Part shown: positions 14,901 to 22,475 of the stretch, piece after piece
How the letters are laid out: each line of letters begins with the position of its first letter
Position numbering within the stretch: the stretch's first letter is position 1
From: CAYUHK01 sp964475165
GTDB taxonomy: Bacteria; Verrucomicrobiota; Kiritimatiellia; JAAZAB01
Reading direction: 5' to 3'
Assembly: GCA_964475165.1 (NCBI GenBank)
Contig: CAYYVN010000017.1
Span: 1 to 23,345, forward strand
Length of the DNA: 23,345 nt
The notes under the pieces: model-generated
Databases searched by the model: none
The model's input: only the letters and a program-made list of their open reading frames with translations
Told to the model about the DNA's origin: nothing
Position numbers and translations under genes: made by a program

Positions 14901-15331
14901 CCAGACTCCAGCGGCCAGTTGCGGGCGATACGCGCGCAGAATCCATGGAAGGTATCCACGAGGAGCGTTTCCGGGTTGCGCAGGAACTGATCCCATTGCT
15001 GATGTTTCGCGAGGGCCGCCCGCGCCAGTTCCAGTAATTGCTCCTCCCAGGGCTGGAGAGAATCAGCCCTTTTATTTTCCCGAGCCAGCTGCAAGGTATG
15101 GGCAATGCGCTCGGCCATTTCCGTGGCCGCTTTGCGCGTGAAGGTCACAGCCAAGATCTGGCGCGGGTGAGAGACCTGGGCCAGGAGCGCCAGGAAACGC
15201 GCCGTCAGCAGAGCCGTTTTACCGGAACCGGCCGGGGCTTCGAGGATGATATTGCGCCTGGTATCCAAGGCCGCTTGACGCACCTCGGCATCCGTGCGCG
15301 GCGCGGTTTGAGCTGACTGCTTAGCGCTCAT
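11918..15331 (-). CDS. addA: AddA-type helicase-nuclease subunit (UvrD-like helicase with RecB-family nuclease)
   Basis: 1137 residues from ATG 15331. The frame is open further upstream inside addB, but a good Shine-Dalgarno sits 7 nt before this ATG. It is a superfamily 1A helicase: Walker A 'APAGSGKT' (32-39), motif Ia 'TFTRKAATEMAERI', 'VDTFHGFCARI', Walker B 'VLVDEAQD', 'VGDPKQSIFRFRRAE', 'LTIHKAKGLEFDHVF' and 'CYVAVTRARE'. The C-terminal nuclease has Asp1061 ('GRIDLLL'), Asp1074 and Lys1076 ('VDFKTGK') and a QxxxY motif. With AddB it unwinds and resects double-strand breaks and loads RecA, the AddAB equivalent of RecBCD. Its start overlaps the end of addB by 11 nt, so the two are translationally coupled. 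Confidence 0.94.
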   Translation of the reverse strand: MSAKQSAQTAPRTDAEVRQAALDTRRNIILEAPAGSGKTALLTARFLALLAQVSHPRQILAVTFTRKAATEMAERIAHTLQLARENKRADSLQPWEEQLLELARAALAKHQQWDQFLRNPETLLVDTFHGFCARIARNWPLESGITPGLPLLDDVNQGALLQAAVTQYLQALNSQQASPDEREAFQRQLVAANGSLPVIVARLADLLARRDRLREFIKLFAQTQQPQKDLEKRLQTLLALYLQPLSNYFRKHESSWNSLRQYLLDSGLAYAAKLREQVPGTALDDLPAWQAAAEVFLSTPGTPRQKFFTKDFGPGFSKNSLSSFIKHLPEPTAAALRLAHSLALPSEDNLGFEALRDQIILAGGLLQQFNLLLNSRGLDFMELELAALRALNSSQPNQLPSESLIFFHEHLRHVLVDEAQDMNDTQVQILSALTEGWETADGRSIFLVGDPKQSIFRFRRAEVSLFASLVKYGLPRSGEAALKLEPLHLSANFRSRPSLVAFANHAFERIMAEPVEDFDEVAFQAGQARRAEPSAAAPVTLALFAYEKDNRALPANASAARQQEALYVAAAVAEQYRATPQASLAILLPVRTHLSFYITALTDLGVPVRLMEGVPMRERFEVRHLLNLLRALLRPQDDVAWAGVMRAPWCRLPLSQLEQLKPEQGSFWSAKILAAKPDLHQDLERWQKVYQARQPDCGREPYAATLQRFWEALDGPAAIAQLAGAAGVSNSLRFLDLLDQCPQGRGEETLAALERLLQNTYTPPDPCAAFSPITMLTIHKAKGLEFDHVFSVGLDYDPRTRQPRGAQKAAFLMDRLPGKERSYLAAGATDRTTSTPFLAHTILNDLDKNRQIAEYKRLCYVAVTRARESLTLSGILPANKKSDSAVSAIAWMAALAQSPQIGALVKTISNPSPPAGPLAAAAAQKPSLSLPEPAPFEPQVLPYRMSSPSEIEDETAMVARAGAEESNDEARARGVVMHRLFDSLARNQPWPATEALQAALAAEGLPAESLARIAADILEESRQAWDYEPFAQLRAAATAMMPEWALEDCCGAQTIRAGRIDLLLQTASGVYLVDFKTGKPNANREAWLQQEIRRYRAQVTAYAEMAAKLLAPAQPRPVIFFTAIPRWEEINLKIDPQ

Positions 15332-18023
15332 CGTTGGTCTCCTGGTCATCCGCGTCGGCGGCCACAGAGGTTTCATCGAAATAACCGCAGAGATGATCAA
15401 AGGGGCAATAGGTGCAAGCGGATTTGTGCGCGCGATATGCGCCGCGCGGGCGCGGGTCAGGATCAGCCGCATAGTAACCTTGACTGGGTGCGGCTAATTT
15501 CTCCTGCAGCCGCTTTGTCCAGTCGGGCAGAATCTGATCCCATTTGATCGGCTGACGGTTAGCTTCCATAGATTTGGCCACATCGGCGGTCGTTTTGAGG
15601 GCGATATAGCCAGCCTGGATTGGCTGATCGGTTTTTTGCAGATCGGGCAATAGCCTCGCCTGCAAAGCCAGGAGATAGAGGGGCAGTTGGGGCTCGGTAA
15701 CTTTTTCTGTGACTGTCTTATCATTGGGTAGTGTGCCGGTTTTATAATCCCAGATGATCAAGCCCTCGCTGGCATGTTGATCGATGCGGTCGAGGCGGCC
15801 GCACAGGCTGATTGGGGAGACGGATAATCCTTGGAAGCTTATTTCGGTGGCATGGAATTGCCAGCCTGCCTGCGCGCGAGCCGCCTCCAGTTCCAGCCAT
15901 TTATTCAAAAGATCCTTGAGCCGCTGGTGTTCCGCCTCACGAAAGATATTGGCGGGCAGGCGCTTCAGTTCCTGCTCGATCGCCCGCTCTAGCCAGCGCT
16001 GGGCGGATCCTTGATCTGCTGGCCAGTTCGGCACCTGGGTGGGAAGTTCCGCAACGAAGGTTTTGAGGATGTTATGAATGATGATACCGCGCTGGCGTGA
16101 ATCAAGGCCAGAGGTTAGTTCGGGCCAAGGCTCCAATTTGAGGATTTGGCTGCAGAAGAAACGGAAGGGGCAAGCCGTCAAATCCTGGATGGCTGAGACG
16201 CTCCACTCACCGCTCAACCCTTGGCTGAGCTGCCCCTCGGGGGCTCGCGGCTGGTGCGTCCCCTGCAAGGCCTTCTGCCCTTGGGAGAGCCAGCGCGCCC
16301 TGGCCCATTCGGCCGAAAGATTTTTCCAAGGATCGAAGATCAGTCGATCGGCTGCAATCACCTGGCTCGGCAGAAGTGGGCAGGGCAGATAAGGGGTTTC
16401 TTCATCATCGGAAAATGCCCGACTGCAATGCACCTGGTCGGCGGCGGCGGCAAGATAGTTTAATTGGCCTTGGGCTTCGCTCCATTGCCGCTCAAAGCTG
16501 CCGCCGGCCACCAGACGTTGCTGCTGAGGATCAAGCAGAGGCCATTCAGCGGGCGGCAGGGGCAGAGCGCCGCCATGCAGACCCACAACCCAGAGCTGTT
16601 CGAAAGCTAGCCCCTGGGCTTCGGGCACGGTGAGCACCTGGATGCCGGTGAGCTCGGAGGTTTTCTCTGAGACGATGGCTTCCTCGGCCAAGGCCGAGAG
16701 CCAGCTCAAGGCCTGAGCGGCGTTCACCCGAACACCGCCAGCTTCGCGGATGAGAGCGGCGCAGCAGCTTTCCAGATGCTTCTGAGCCAGGTTATCGGCG
16801 GTACGATATTGGCCCGCGAAATGGTAGAAGCCGAAATCCTTGAGGCATTTTTGCAGGGCCTGAAACCATTCGGCCAGGGGCGCAGGCGATTGCTCAACCA
16901 AGCGCTGCATAGGTGCCAGGGGACTCTGCTCCATCAGTTCCTGGAATAATCCCCAGGGGAAGCGTGGTTGCCGGAGATCATTGGCGGCCTGGCGCCATTG
17001 CTGAAGCACCTGGAGTTTGGGTGCGGGTAGATAGGGGGAGGTGAGCAGATTGGCTAGCAGTGGCAGGGGATCGGGTTCATTCCAGAGCTTGAGGGGAATG
17101 ATGGCTGTTTGAAAGAGGGGATGCTCCACCAGCGGCAGGCCGAGGGCCAGGTTATAGCGAATGGCATGTTGAAAATCGGGGCGCTCCGCGCCGGCCAATT
17201 CAGCCAGGTATTTTTTTAGCCGAGGCAGATAAGCACGCTCAGCGCAGACTAACCCCAGATTCTTAAAGCCCTTATTCCAAGCCTGCAGGATCTCGGCCAG
17301 AATCGAGCGGCATTCCTGTTCGGGCGTGGCATAGACGCGCGCGGCCATTTCTGCGTTGGCCGCCTGCGATATTTTCCAGAGGGTCAGGCGGCTTTTTTTG
17401 GCAATGGCAGCCAAAAGATCCTTTTCCAGACCTGTCAGTTGTGCGCATGGGATATAAATCGTCTGCTTGGGCAGCTGGAGGCCTTGGGATTCAATGGCCG
17501 CACAGACCTCCTTGAGTATATCGCTCCAGAGTGCCGCTTGATACTGCGGCAGCAGATTCAAAAAATGCTGGGTGGCCCTTTGGCGAAAGCGGGCCAGGGG
17601 CTGCTCGCTCTGGCTGGCGAGAGGATCCAACTTCTCGTTCAAGAGGGCCTCAAGAGAAAATTGCATCTGGCGATAGAGGCTTGGCTCCAGGTTCAGGCCA
17701 GTCGGCGGCACGGCCTGCTGGGCCGCCATATGCCAGAGCTGCAGACTGAGTTCCGGGGTCAGGGGCCGCGCGGCTGGCCAGAGCTCAGCGTAGCTCTGAT
17801 AGACCCAGCCTTTGAGCGAATGGATGGCCGGGGTGAGCCAGGCTGAGGTGGCCGCCTGCTGTTGTTGCTGGCGCCAGCGGTGCAGTAAACGGCGCGCCAG
17901 GCGTGCGGTGCCGCAGAGCAGGAGAGTCTGGGAAGCACAGGCTGCCCCGGCCGCCTTTTCCAACTCATTAGCATTAGAGAAGTTGCGATCAGTGCCGAGC
18001 TGGCTAGACTGAGCATGCTCCAT
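15321..18023 (-). CDS. addB: AddB-like nuclease subunit with 4Fe-4S cluster (inactivated helicase)
   Basis: 900 residues. The N-terminal helicase-like part has 'LLLCGTARLARRLL' where a Walker A would sit and no GKT, so ATP binding is probably lost at this site. The following 'AWLTPAIHSLKGWV' resembles the proteobacterial 'probable DNA repair protein' branch of AddB relatives. The C-terminal PD-(D/E)XK nuclease shows Asp745 ('GRLDRID') and Asp759-Tyr-Lys761 ('WDYKTG'). Iron-sulfur ligands are predicted as Cys618 or Cys624 ('ACPFRFFC') plus C870-x2-C873-x5-C879 ('CTYCPFDHLC'), the same spacing as B. subtilis AddB. GGAGG lies about 9 nt before ATG 18023. It is transcribed first in addB-addA and is divergent from argF. 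AddB proteins vary greatly in length; 900 is shorter than the Firmicutes form. Confidence 0.88.
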   Translation of the reverse strand: MEHAQSSQLGTDRNFSNANELEKAAGAACASQTLLLCGTARLARRLLHRWRQQQQQAATSAWLTPAIHSLKGWVYQSYAELWPAARPLTPELSLQLWHMAAQQAVPPTGLNLEPSLYRQMQFSLEALLNEKLDPLASQSEQPLARFRQRATQHFLNLLPQYQAALWSDILKEVCAAIESQGLQLPKQTIYIPCAQLTGLEKDLLAAIAKKSRLTLWKISQAANAEMAARVYATPEQECRSILAEILQAWNKGFKNLGLVCAERAYLPRLKKYLAELAGAERPDFQHAIRYNLALGLPLVEHPLFQTAIIPLKLWNEPDPLPLLANLLTSPYLPAPKLQVLQQWRQAANDLRQPRFPWGLFQELMEQSPLAPMQRLVEQSPAPLAEWFQALQKCLKDFGFYHFAGQYRTADNLAQKHLESCCAALIREAGGVRVNAAQALSWLSALAEEAIVSEKTSELTGIQVLTVPEAQGLAFEQLWVVGLHGGALPLPPAEWPLLDPQQQRLVAGGSFERQWSEAQGQLNYLAAAADQVHCSRAFSDDEETPYLPCPLLPSQVIAADRLIFDPWKNLSAEWARARWLSQGQKALQGTHQPRAPEGQLSQGLSGEWSVSAIQDLTACPFRFFCSQILKLEPWPELTSGLDSRQRGIIIHNILKTFVAELPTQVPNWPADQGSAQRWLERAIEQELKRLPANIFREAEHQRLKDLLNKWLELEAARAQAGWQFHATEISFQGLSVSPISLCGRLDRIDQHASEGLIIWDYKTGTLPNDKTVTEKVTEPQLPLYLLALQARLLPDLQKTDQPIQAGYIALKTTADVAKSMEANRQPIKWDQILPDWTKRLQEKLAAPSQGYYAADPDPRPRGAYRAHKSACTYCPFDHLCGYFDETSVAADADDQETNDER
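15339..15343 (-). promoter_or_regulatory. Ribosome binding site of addA inside the end of addB
   Basis: AGGAG on the minus strand lies 7 nt before ATG 15331, within the last codons of addB. It decides the addA start and implies translational coupling, because addB translation runs through it and stops 11 nt past the addA initiation codon's first base. Confidence 0.8.
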
Positions 18024-18071
18024 GCCGGAAACCTCCGGGAACCTATCTCTTGCAAGATTGATAATCGCGGC

Positions 18072-18104
18072 TTGTCAGTTGCTTTTTCTGGTGTAGTATA
18101 TAAA
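18072..18104 (+). promoter_or_regulatory. Candidate argF-pyrB promoter with overlapping palindrome
   Basis: TTGTCA (18072-18077; 5 of 6 to the -35 consensus) precedes an AT-rich stretch with possible -10 boxes TAGTAT (18094, spacer 16) and TATATA (18097, spacer 19). A near-perfect inverted repeat TATAA-A-CCGG-TTATA (18099-18113) overlaps the -10/start region and could be an operator. It does not resemble the E. coli ARG box. This is the only promoter-like segment in the 102-bp argF/addB intergenic region. Confidence 0.4.
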
Positions 18105-18125
18105 CCGGTTATAGAAAAGGCGAAC

Positions 18126-19127
18126 ATGAAAAAAGCTAAAATTAACTTGCGCGGCCGGAATCTGCTCAAACTCTCGGATTTATCGGACGCTGAGCTGCTG
18201 GCGCTCTTGGATCTGGCCGCTCGGCTGAAGAAGGAAAAAGCTCAGGGTCGGCAGGCTGACCGTTTGCGCAAGAAGAATATAGCCATGCTTTTCGAGAAGG
18301 CCTCCACGCGCACCCGGGCCGCTTTTACGGTGGCGGCGGTGGATGAGGGCGCCAGTGTGGAATATATGGATCTGCGCGACCTGCACCTGGGCAAGAAGGA
18401 ATCGGTCAAGGATACCGCCCGGGTTTTGGGGCGCATGTTCGATGCCATTCAATTCCGGGGTTTCAAACAGGAAACCCTGGAACTCCTGGCGCAATATGCG
18501 GGAGTGCCGGTCTGGAACGGCCTGACCGATGCCGAACATCCCACCCAAGCCCTGGCCGATCTGATGACCATCCGCGAATACTTCCAGAAATTGCGGGGTC
18601 TGAAGGTGGTCTATCTGGGCGATGGCCGCAACAATGTTTGTTTATCCTTGATGATGGGCTGTGCCAAGAGCGGCATGCATTTCGTGGATTGCGCCCCGCC
18701 CGAACTTTTGCCAACCAATTCCCTGCTGGAGGAGGCGCGGGCGGTGGCCGAGCGCAACGGTGGCTCGATCACTCTCAGTCAGACTCCGGCGCAGGCGGTG
18801 GTGGGCGCGCATGTGGTCTATACGGATGTCTGGGCCTCGATGGGCGAGGAAGCCTCCTTCGATGAGCGCCGCCGTCTTTTAGAACCCTACCAGGTGAACC
18901 TGCCTCTGATGCGCTGCACGGGCAACCTGGAAAGCGCGCAGGTGATCTTCCTGCATTGTCTGCCGGCCCTGCACAATCATGATACTGAATTCACGCGCCA
19001 CTGCGGTGCTTTGGAAGTGACCGATGATGTTTTCGAGGCGCCTTTTTCGAGGGTGTTTGAACAGGCCGAAAACCGTTTGCACACTATCAAGGCGGTGATG
19101 GTGGCCACCTTATATGGAAAGGCCTAA
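18126..19127 (+). CDS. argF: Ornithine carbamoyltransferase
   Basis: 333 residues from ATG 18126. The frame is open back to 18015, overlapping addB, but family length, AAAGG upstream and the 'LRGRNLLKLSDLS' N-terminal pattern fit 18126. It makes citrulline from ornithine and carbamoyl phosphate, the sixth step of arginine synthesis. Carbamoyl-phosphate site 'FEKASTRTR' (STRTR at 60-64) and 'HPTQALADL' (138-141) are intact. The ornithine-binding 'DVWASMGEE' (234-242) and the OTC-specific 'HCLPA' (277-281) are present and separate it from aspartate carbamoyltransferase. pyrB starts 5 nt after its stop, so the two carbamoyl-phosphate-using enzymes are almost certainly on one mRNA. Confidence 0.95.
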   Translation: MKKAKINLRGRNLLKLSDLSDAELLALLDLAARLKKEKAQGRQADRLRKKNIAMLFEKASTRTRAAFTVAAVDEGASVEYMDLRDLHLGKKESVKDTARVLGRMFDAIQFRGFKQETLELLAQYAGVPVWNGLTDAEHPTQALADLMTIREYFQKLRGLKVVYLGDGRNNVCLSLMMGCAKSGMHFVDCAPPELLPTNSLLEEARAVAERNGGSITLSQTPAQAVVGAHVVYTDVWASMGEEASFDERRRLLEPYQVNLPLMRCTGNLESAQVIFLHCLPALHNHDTEFTRHCGALEVTDDVFEAPFSRVFEQAENRLHTIKAVMVATLYGKA

Positions 19128-19132
19128 GCCCC

Positions 19133-20212
19133 ATGAATTCGTCCATGAAGACCTGGCCGGAAATCAGTTGGGAAGAACTGCAGCAGCTCAAATTAAAAGA
19201 GCGCGCGCGCTGTTTCAATCAGGGCCAATCTCCCTTCCATGTCTTGCTGGCACAGCAATTCAATCGACCGCTGCTCGATGAACTCGGCGCCCTGGCCACG
19301 CGGGTGCGCCAAATGGCCAAAAGCAAAGCGGGTATGGATTTCCTGCGTCAGCTCATCGCGCACCGCACGGCTATGCTCTACTTTACCCAGCCCAGCACGC
19401 GCACTTTCCTTTCCTTTCATTCCGCCTGCCAGATCCTGGGAATGCGCACGGTGGAAGTGCGCGAAACCTCCACCTCCAGCGAAATGAAGGGTGAGACCAA
19501 GGAAGACTCCATCCGCACCTTCAGCTCCTTCGCCGATTTGATCATCATGCGTAGCGCGGTGGGCGGCCTGGCCGAGAAAATGGCCTGGAAGCTCTCGCGT
19601 ACCGAGCGGCCCGTGCCGATCATCAACGCCGGCAGCGGCAAGGATCAGCATCCCACCCAGGCCTTGCTGGATATCTATACTCTGCAGCGCAGTTTCGAGC
19701 GCCAGGGCGGGATAGACGGCAAGCAGATTGTCTTCGTTGGCGATCTGGAGCGCGGCCGCACCGTGCGTTCCTTGGCCTATCTCTTGACCAACTATCGTAA
19801 GGTTAAACTGGTTTTCATTGCCCCGCCAGCCCTGCAGATCGGCGCGGATATCCTCGAACTCCTGCGCGCCGCCGACTGCGAATTTGAACTGGGCGACGAT
19901 TTACAAAAGGCCATTCCGGAGGCGGATGCCATTTATATGACGCGCCTCCAGGATGAATGGGATGAACAGGCCGGCGCCAGCGGCCGCATCGATGTCAGCC
20001 GCTATAACTTCACCTGTGAGCATCTCAAGCTCTTGCGACCGCAGGCGGTAATCCTGCATCCTTTGCCGCGCCGTCAGGAGATAGCGCCGGAGGTGGACCT
20101 GGATCCGCGCGCCGTCTATTGGCGCCAGATCCGCAACGGCATGTGGATTCGCGTGGCCTTGCTGGCCATGATCTTCGATTGCGCCCGGCACATTAATGCC
20201 TATCGCGACTGA
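19133..20212 (+). CDS. pyrB: Aspartate carbamoyltransferase catalytic chain, divergent
   Basis: 359 residues, about 30 more than E. coli PyrB because of an N-terminal extension; ATG 19145 is an alternative start. It forms carbamoyl aspartate, the committed pyrimidine step. The phosphate site 'PSTRT' (88-91), Arg140 ('IIMRS'), 'QHPTQALLD' (172-180), 'GDLERGRTVRSL' (203-213), 'YMTRLQDEW' (268-276) and 'LHPLPRRQEI' are present and identify ATCase. Departures: the usual Glu before the STRT motif is Gln86, the Arg after it is Phe92, and the position matching E. coli Arg234 is Trp276. No pyrI regulatory gene is visible. The gene is tightly coupled to argF and ends 13 nt from the convergent argG stop. 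Confidence 0.92.
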   Translation: MNSSMKTWPEISWEELQQLKLKERARCFNQGQSPFHVLLAQQFNRPLLDELGALATRVRQMAKSKAGMDFLRQLIAHRTAMLYFTQPSTRTFLSFHSACQILGMRTVEVRETSTSSEMKGETKEDSIRTFSSFADLIIMRSAVGGLAEKMAWKLSRTERPVPIINAGSGKDQHPTQALLDIYTLQRSFERQGGIDGKQIVFVGDLERGRTVRSLAYLLTNYRKVKLVFIAPPALQIGADILELLRAADCEFELGDDLQKAIPEADAIYMTRLQDEWDEQAGASGRIDVSRYNFTCEHLKLLRPQAVILHPLPRRQEIAPEVDLDPRAVYWRQIRNGMWIRVALLAMIFDCARHINAYRD

Positions 20213-20225
20213 GAGCGCGGGGCAC

Positions 20226-21458
20226 TCACATCTGGATTTGCTTGGCACGCGCCAGGCTGCGGGCCTCGACGCTTTGAATTTCCACAAAACCCTGGGAACT
20301 GGCGGGATTCAAACCGCTGCTCTTTTCCATGGATGAATCCGCGGCATGATAGAGCGAAGCCGGGCAATCGGTCAGACGTTGAAAATGGATATTGCCCTTG
20401 AAAAGGCCGACCTGGATGGTGCCGCTGGCCGAGCGCGTGAGCTCTTCAATGGCCGCTAAAGCGGCACGCGTGGCCGGATCGAAATAGCGCCCGTCGTAGA
20501 TTTGATCGGCCACCAAACGGCTCAACTGCTCAAAGAGTTGAGTGGCGCGCCGGTCGAGGGTGGCCTGATAGATATATTGCAGGCAGCGCCCCAAGAGCTC
20601 CATCCCCGGCGCTTCATAGACTCCCCGGCTCTTAGTGCCGATGATGCGGTTCTCGAGGGCATGCTTCATCCCGATACCGTTACGGCCGCCGATGCGATTA
20701 GCCAGTTGCATGGCCTGAAGCGGCGTCACCGCCCGGCCGTTGATCTGCACGGCGCGGGCCTTGACGAAACGAATCCTCAGGCGCTCAACGCGGTTGGGGG
20801 CCGCCTGTGGCCAGACGCCCATACTGGGAACAACGATGCTCTCAGGAGTGGTCAGATGCTCAAGATCTTCGGCTTCATGCGAGAGCCCGGCCAGATTGGC
20901 ATCGGTGGAGTATTTCTTCTTGCCAGACTGGAAGGTGGGGATGCCATTGCGCTTGAGATAGGCGGCCATTTGTTTGCGCCCGGGAAATTCGCTGAGCAGG
21001 GCCGGATCGCGCCAGGGCGCATAGACTTGCATGGCCGGCGCGAGCACATTGGTGTAGCGTTCGAAACGCACTTGATCGTTGCCGCGACCGGTGGCGCCAT
21101 GTGCCAGCACAGTGCGTCCGCGTTGGCGCATGCTGGGCAGTAGCCCCCGTACTGTGACGGCGCGGGCCAGCCCGGTGGTATTCCAGTAGCCGCCATCATA
21201 TTGCGCTTGGGCTTGCAAGGCCTTGAAACAAGCCTCGGCCATCGGACGCTGCAGGTCGACGATGATGGTTTCCACGCCGCAACGCGCCATGCGCCGGCGA
21301 ATATCGCCGATATCCTTCTCATCGGCTTGGGCCAGATCCGCGGCGAAGCACAAGACATCCAACCCCAGCGAAGCCAGTTTATGGGCGATGGTTTGGCTAT
21401 CGAGCCCGCCTGAGACGCACAGGCCGATTTTTTGATTAGGCAATTCAGAGAGTATCAT
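20226..21458 (-). CDS. argG: Argininosuccinate synthase
   Basis: 410 residues. It joins citrulline and aspartate using ATP, the step directly after ArgF. The N-type ATP pyrophosphatase P-loop reads 'CVSGGLDSQ' (SGGLDS at 16-21, against the more usual SGGLDT). Other signatures are 'YWNTTGLARAVT', 'AHGATGRGNDQVRFE', 'YSTDANLAGLSHEAEDLE', 'NRIGGRNGIGMKHALENRIIGTKSRGVYEAPG', given here only by its landmarks NRIGGR and SRGVYEAPG, and a C-terminal 'SMEKSSGLNP'. The WNTT segment and the C-terminal form resemble the E. coli-type enzyme more than the shorter B. subtilis type. Its ATG overlaps the pyrC stop codon (ATGA), with AAGGAA upstream, so it is coupled to pyrC. Confidence 0.95.
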   Translation of the reverse strand: MILSELPNQKIGLCVSGGLDSQTIAHKLASLGLDVLCFAADLAQADEKDIGDIRRRMARCGVETIIVDLQRPMAEACFKALQAQAQYDGGYWNTTGLARAVTVRGLLPSMRQRGRTVLAHGATGRGNDQVRFERYTNVLAPAMQVYAPWRDPALLSEFPGRKQMAAYLKRNGIPTFQSGKKKYSTDANLAGLSHEAEDLEHLTTPESIVVPSMGVWPQAAPNRVERLRIRFVKARAVQINGRAVTPLQAMQLANRIGGRNGIGMKHALENRIIGTKSRGVYEAPGMELLGRCLQYIYQATLDRRATQLFEQLSRLVADQIYDGRYFDPATRAALAAIEELTRSASGTIQVGLFKGNIHFQRLTDCPASLYHAADSSMEKSSGLNPASSQGFVEIQSVEARSLARAKQIQM

Positions 21459-22435
21459 CTTTTGAGTTTCCTTTCATCGAATACGCGCCGCACAGCGCCG
21501 CCGGTGACCTCGCCAATGCGTTCGGCATCCAAGCCCCAGGCCGGCAGCAGTTCCTCCACCAGGCGCCGATACAGACACAGCGCAGGATAGCCGGAAGCAT
21601 AGGGCGCGTAAAGTTTTTCGCAGAGCGGATGCGGGGCATGATCGCTTTCCAGCCAATCAATGCTGCCCTCCTTGAGTCCGCGGCGTAAAGCGATGGTATC
21701 GGCCGGCTCGCGCAAGGGTGGGTTGACCTTGTAGATGAGCCCTTCCGCTCCGCGGCTTTTATTGAGCGACCATAACAGATGATGGGGGGTGACCCCGCAA
21801 GTGATCCGCCAAGGGGCCGCACCGCCGGCCAAGGCCATTTTTTCCTGCTCAATCAGCTGCAAACCGGCGGCGGTGGAGAGATGACAGATATGCAAGGTGC
21901 CCTCGAACCCGCAGGTTTTAGCCCAACGGATTTGATCGGCGATGGATTGCACCTCAGCCTGCGCCGGACGGGCGCTGGCATGGCTCGTCGGCTGCCGGGG
22001 ATCAAAGGCTTTGACCAGGAGCGCTTCCTTTTCGCAATGCACCGCCAGCACCCCCCGATAACCGGCCTCGGCCAGCGTTTGATAGACCAGTTGTTGTTCT
22101 TGTTCGGAACTGACCGCCAGGGCGCCGCTGCCGCCGCCGGCATATAGTTTGAGCCCGATAACCTCGGCCAATTGATTGACGCTCGCCGCCGCCGCCCGCA
22201 CTTGCGCTGGCTCGGCACTAAGCCCCAGATAGATGCGGTAGCGGTCCCGAGCCTCAGCGGGCACAAGCTTCAGGCGCGCCACAGCCGCGGCCGGTGTGAG
22301 CAGGGGCGGATCGGTATTGGGCATATCGAAAATGATGGCCACGCCTTGTTGATCGCAGAGACGCAGAACATGGGCGATGGTTCCCTTGTAGCTCTCCTGG
22401 CCATCGCGGCAATGCACATGAGGATCGATTCTCAT
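21455..22435 (-). CDS. pyrC: Dihydroorotase
   Basis: 326 residues from ATG 22435, chosen over an in-frame TTG at 22471 because AGGGGGG lies 4 nt upstream and the metal-binding motif normally falls at the very N-terminus. It cyclises carbamoyl aspartate to dihydroorotate, the step after PyrB. The amidohydrolase metal centre is complete: His6 and His8 ('DPHVHCRDG'), Lys96 for carboxylation ('GLKLYAGG'), His133 ('AVHCE'), His185 ('HICHLST') and Asp265 ('ESDHAPH'). 'TCGVTPHHLLW' and 'KVNPPLR' are further family signatures. It sits between the OPRT-like gene and argG in a leftward operon. Confidence 0.93.
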   Translation of the reverse strand: MRIDPHVHCRDGQESYKGTIAHVLRLCDQQGVAIIFDMPNTDPPLLTPAAAVARLKLVPAEARDRYRIYLGLSAEPAQVRAAAASVNQLAEVIGLKLYAGGGSGALAVSSEQEQQLVYQTLAEAGYRGVLAVHCEKEALLVKAFDPRQPTSHASARPAQAEVQSIADQIRWAKTCGFEGTLHICHLSTAAGLQLIEQEKMALAGGAAPWRITCGVTPHHLLWSLNKSRGAEGLIYKVNPPLREPADTIALRRGLKEGSIDWLESDHAPHPLCEKLYAPYASGYPALCLYRRLVEELLPAWGLDAERIGEVTGGAVRRVFDERKLKR

Positions 22436-22439
22436 AACG

Positions 22440-22446
22440 CCCCCCT
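22440..22446 (-). promoter_or_regulatory. Ribosome binding site deciding the pyrC start
   Basis: AGGGGGG on the minus strand lies 4 nt before ATG 22435. The upstream in-frame TTG at 22471 has no such site and would add 12 residues before the catalytic 'DPHVH'. Confidence 0.55.
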
Positions 22447-22475
22447 GGTCCTGAATGGTCTGCTGGAGCAAAGCA

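Noticed and set aside
15332..15472. Longer addA starting within addB at 15472
   Set aside because: It would add 47 residues from a frame overlapping addB, while ATG 15331 has AGGAG at ideal spacing and gives a standard AddA N-terminus.
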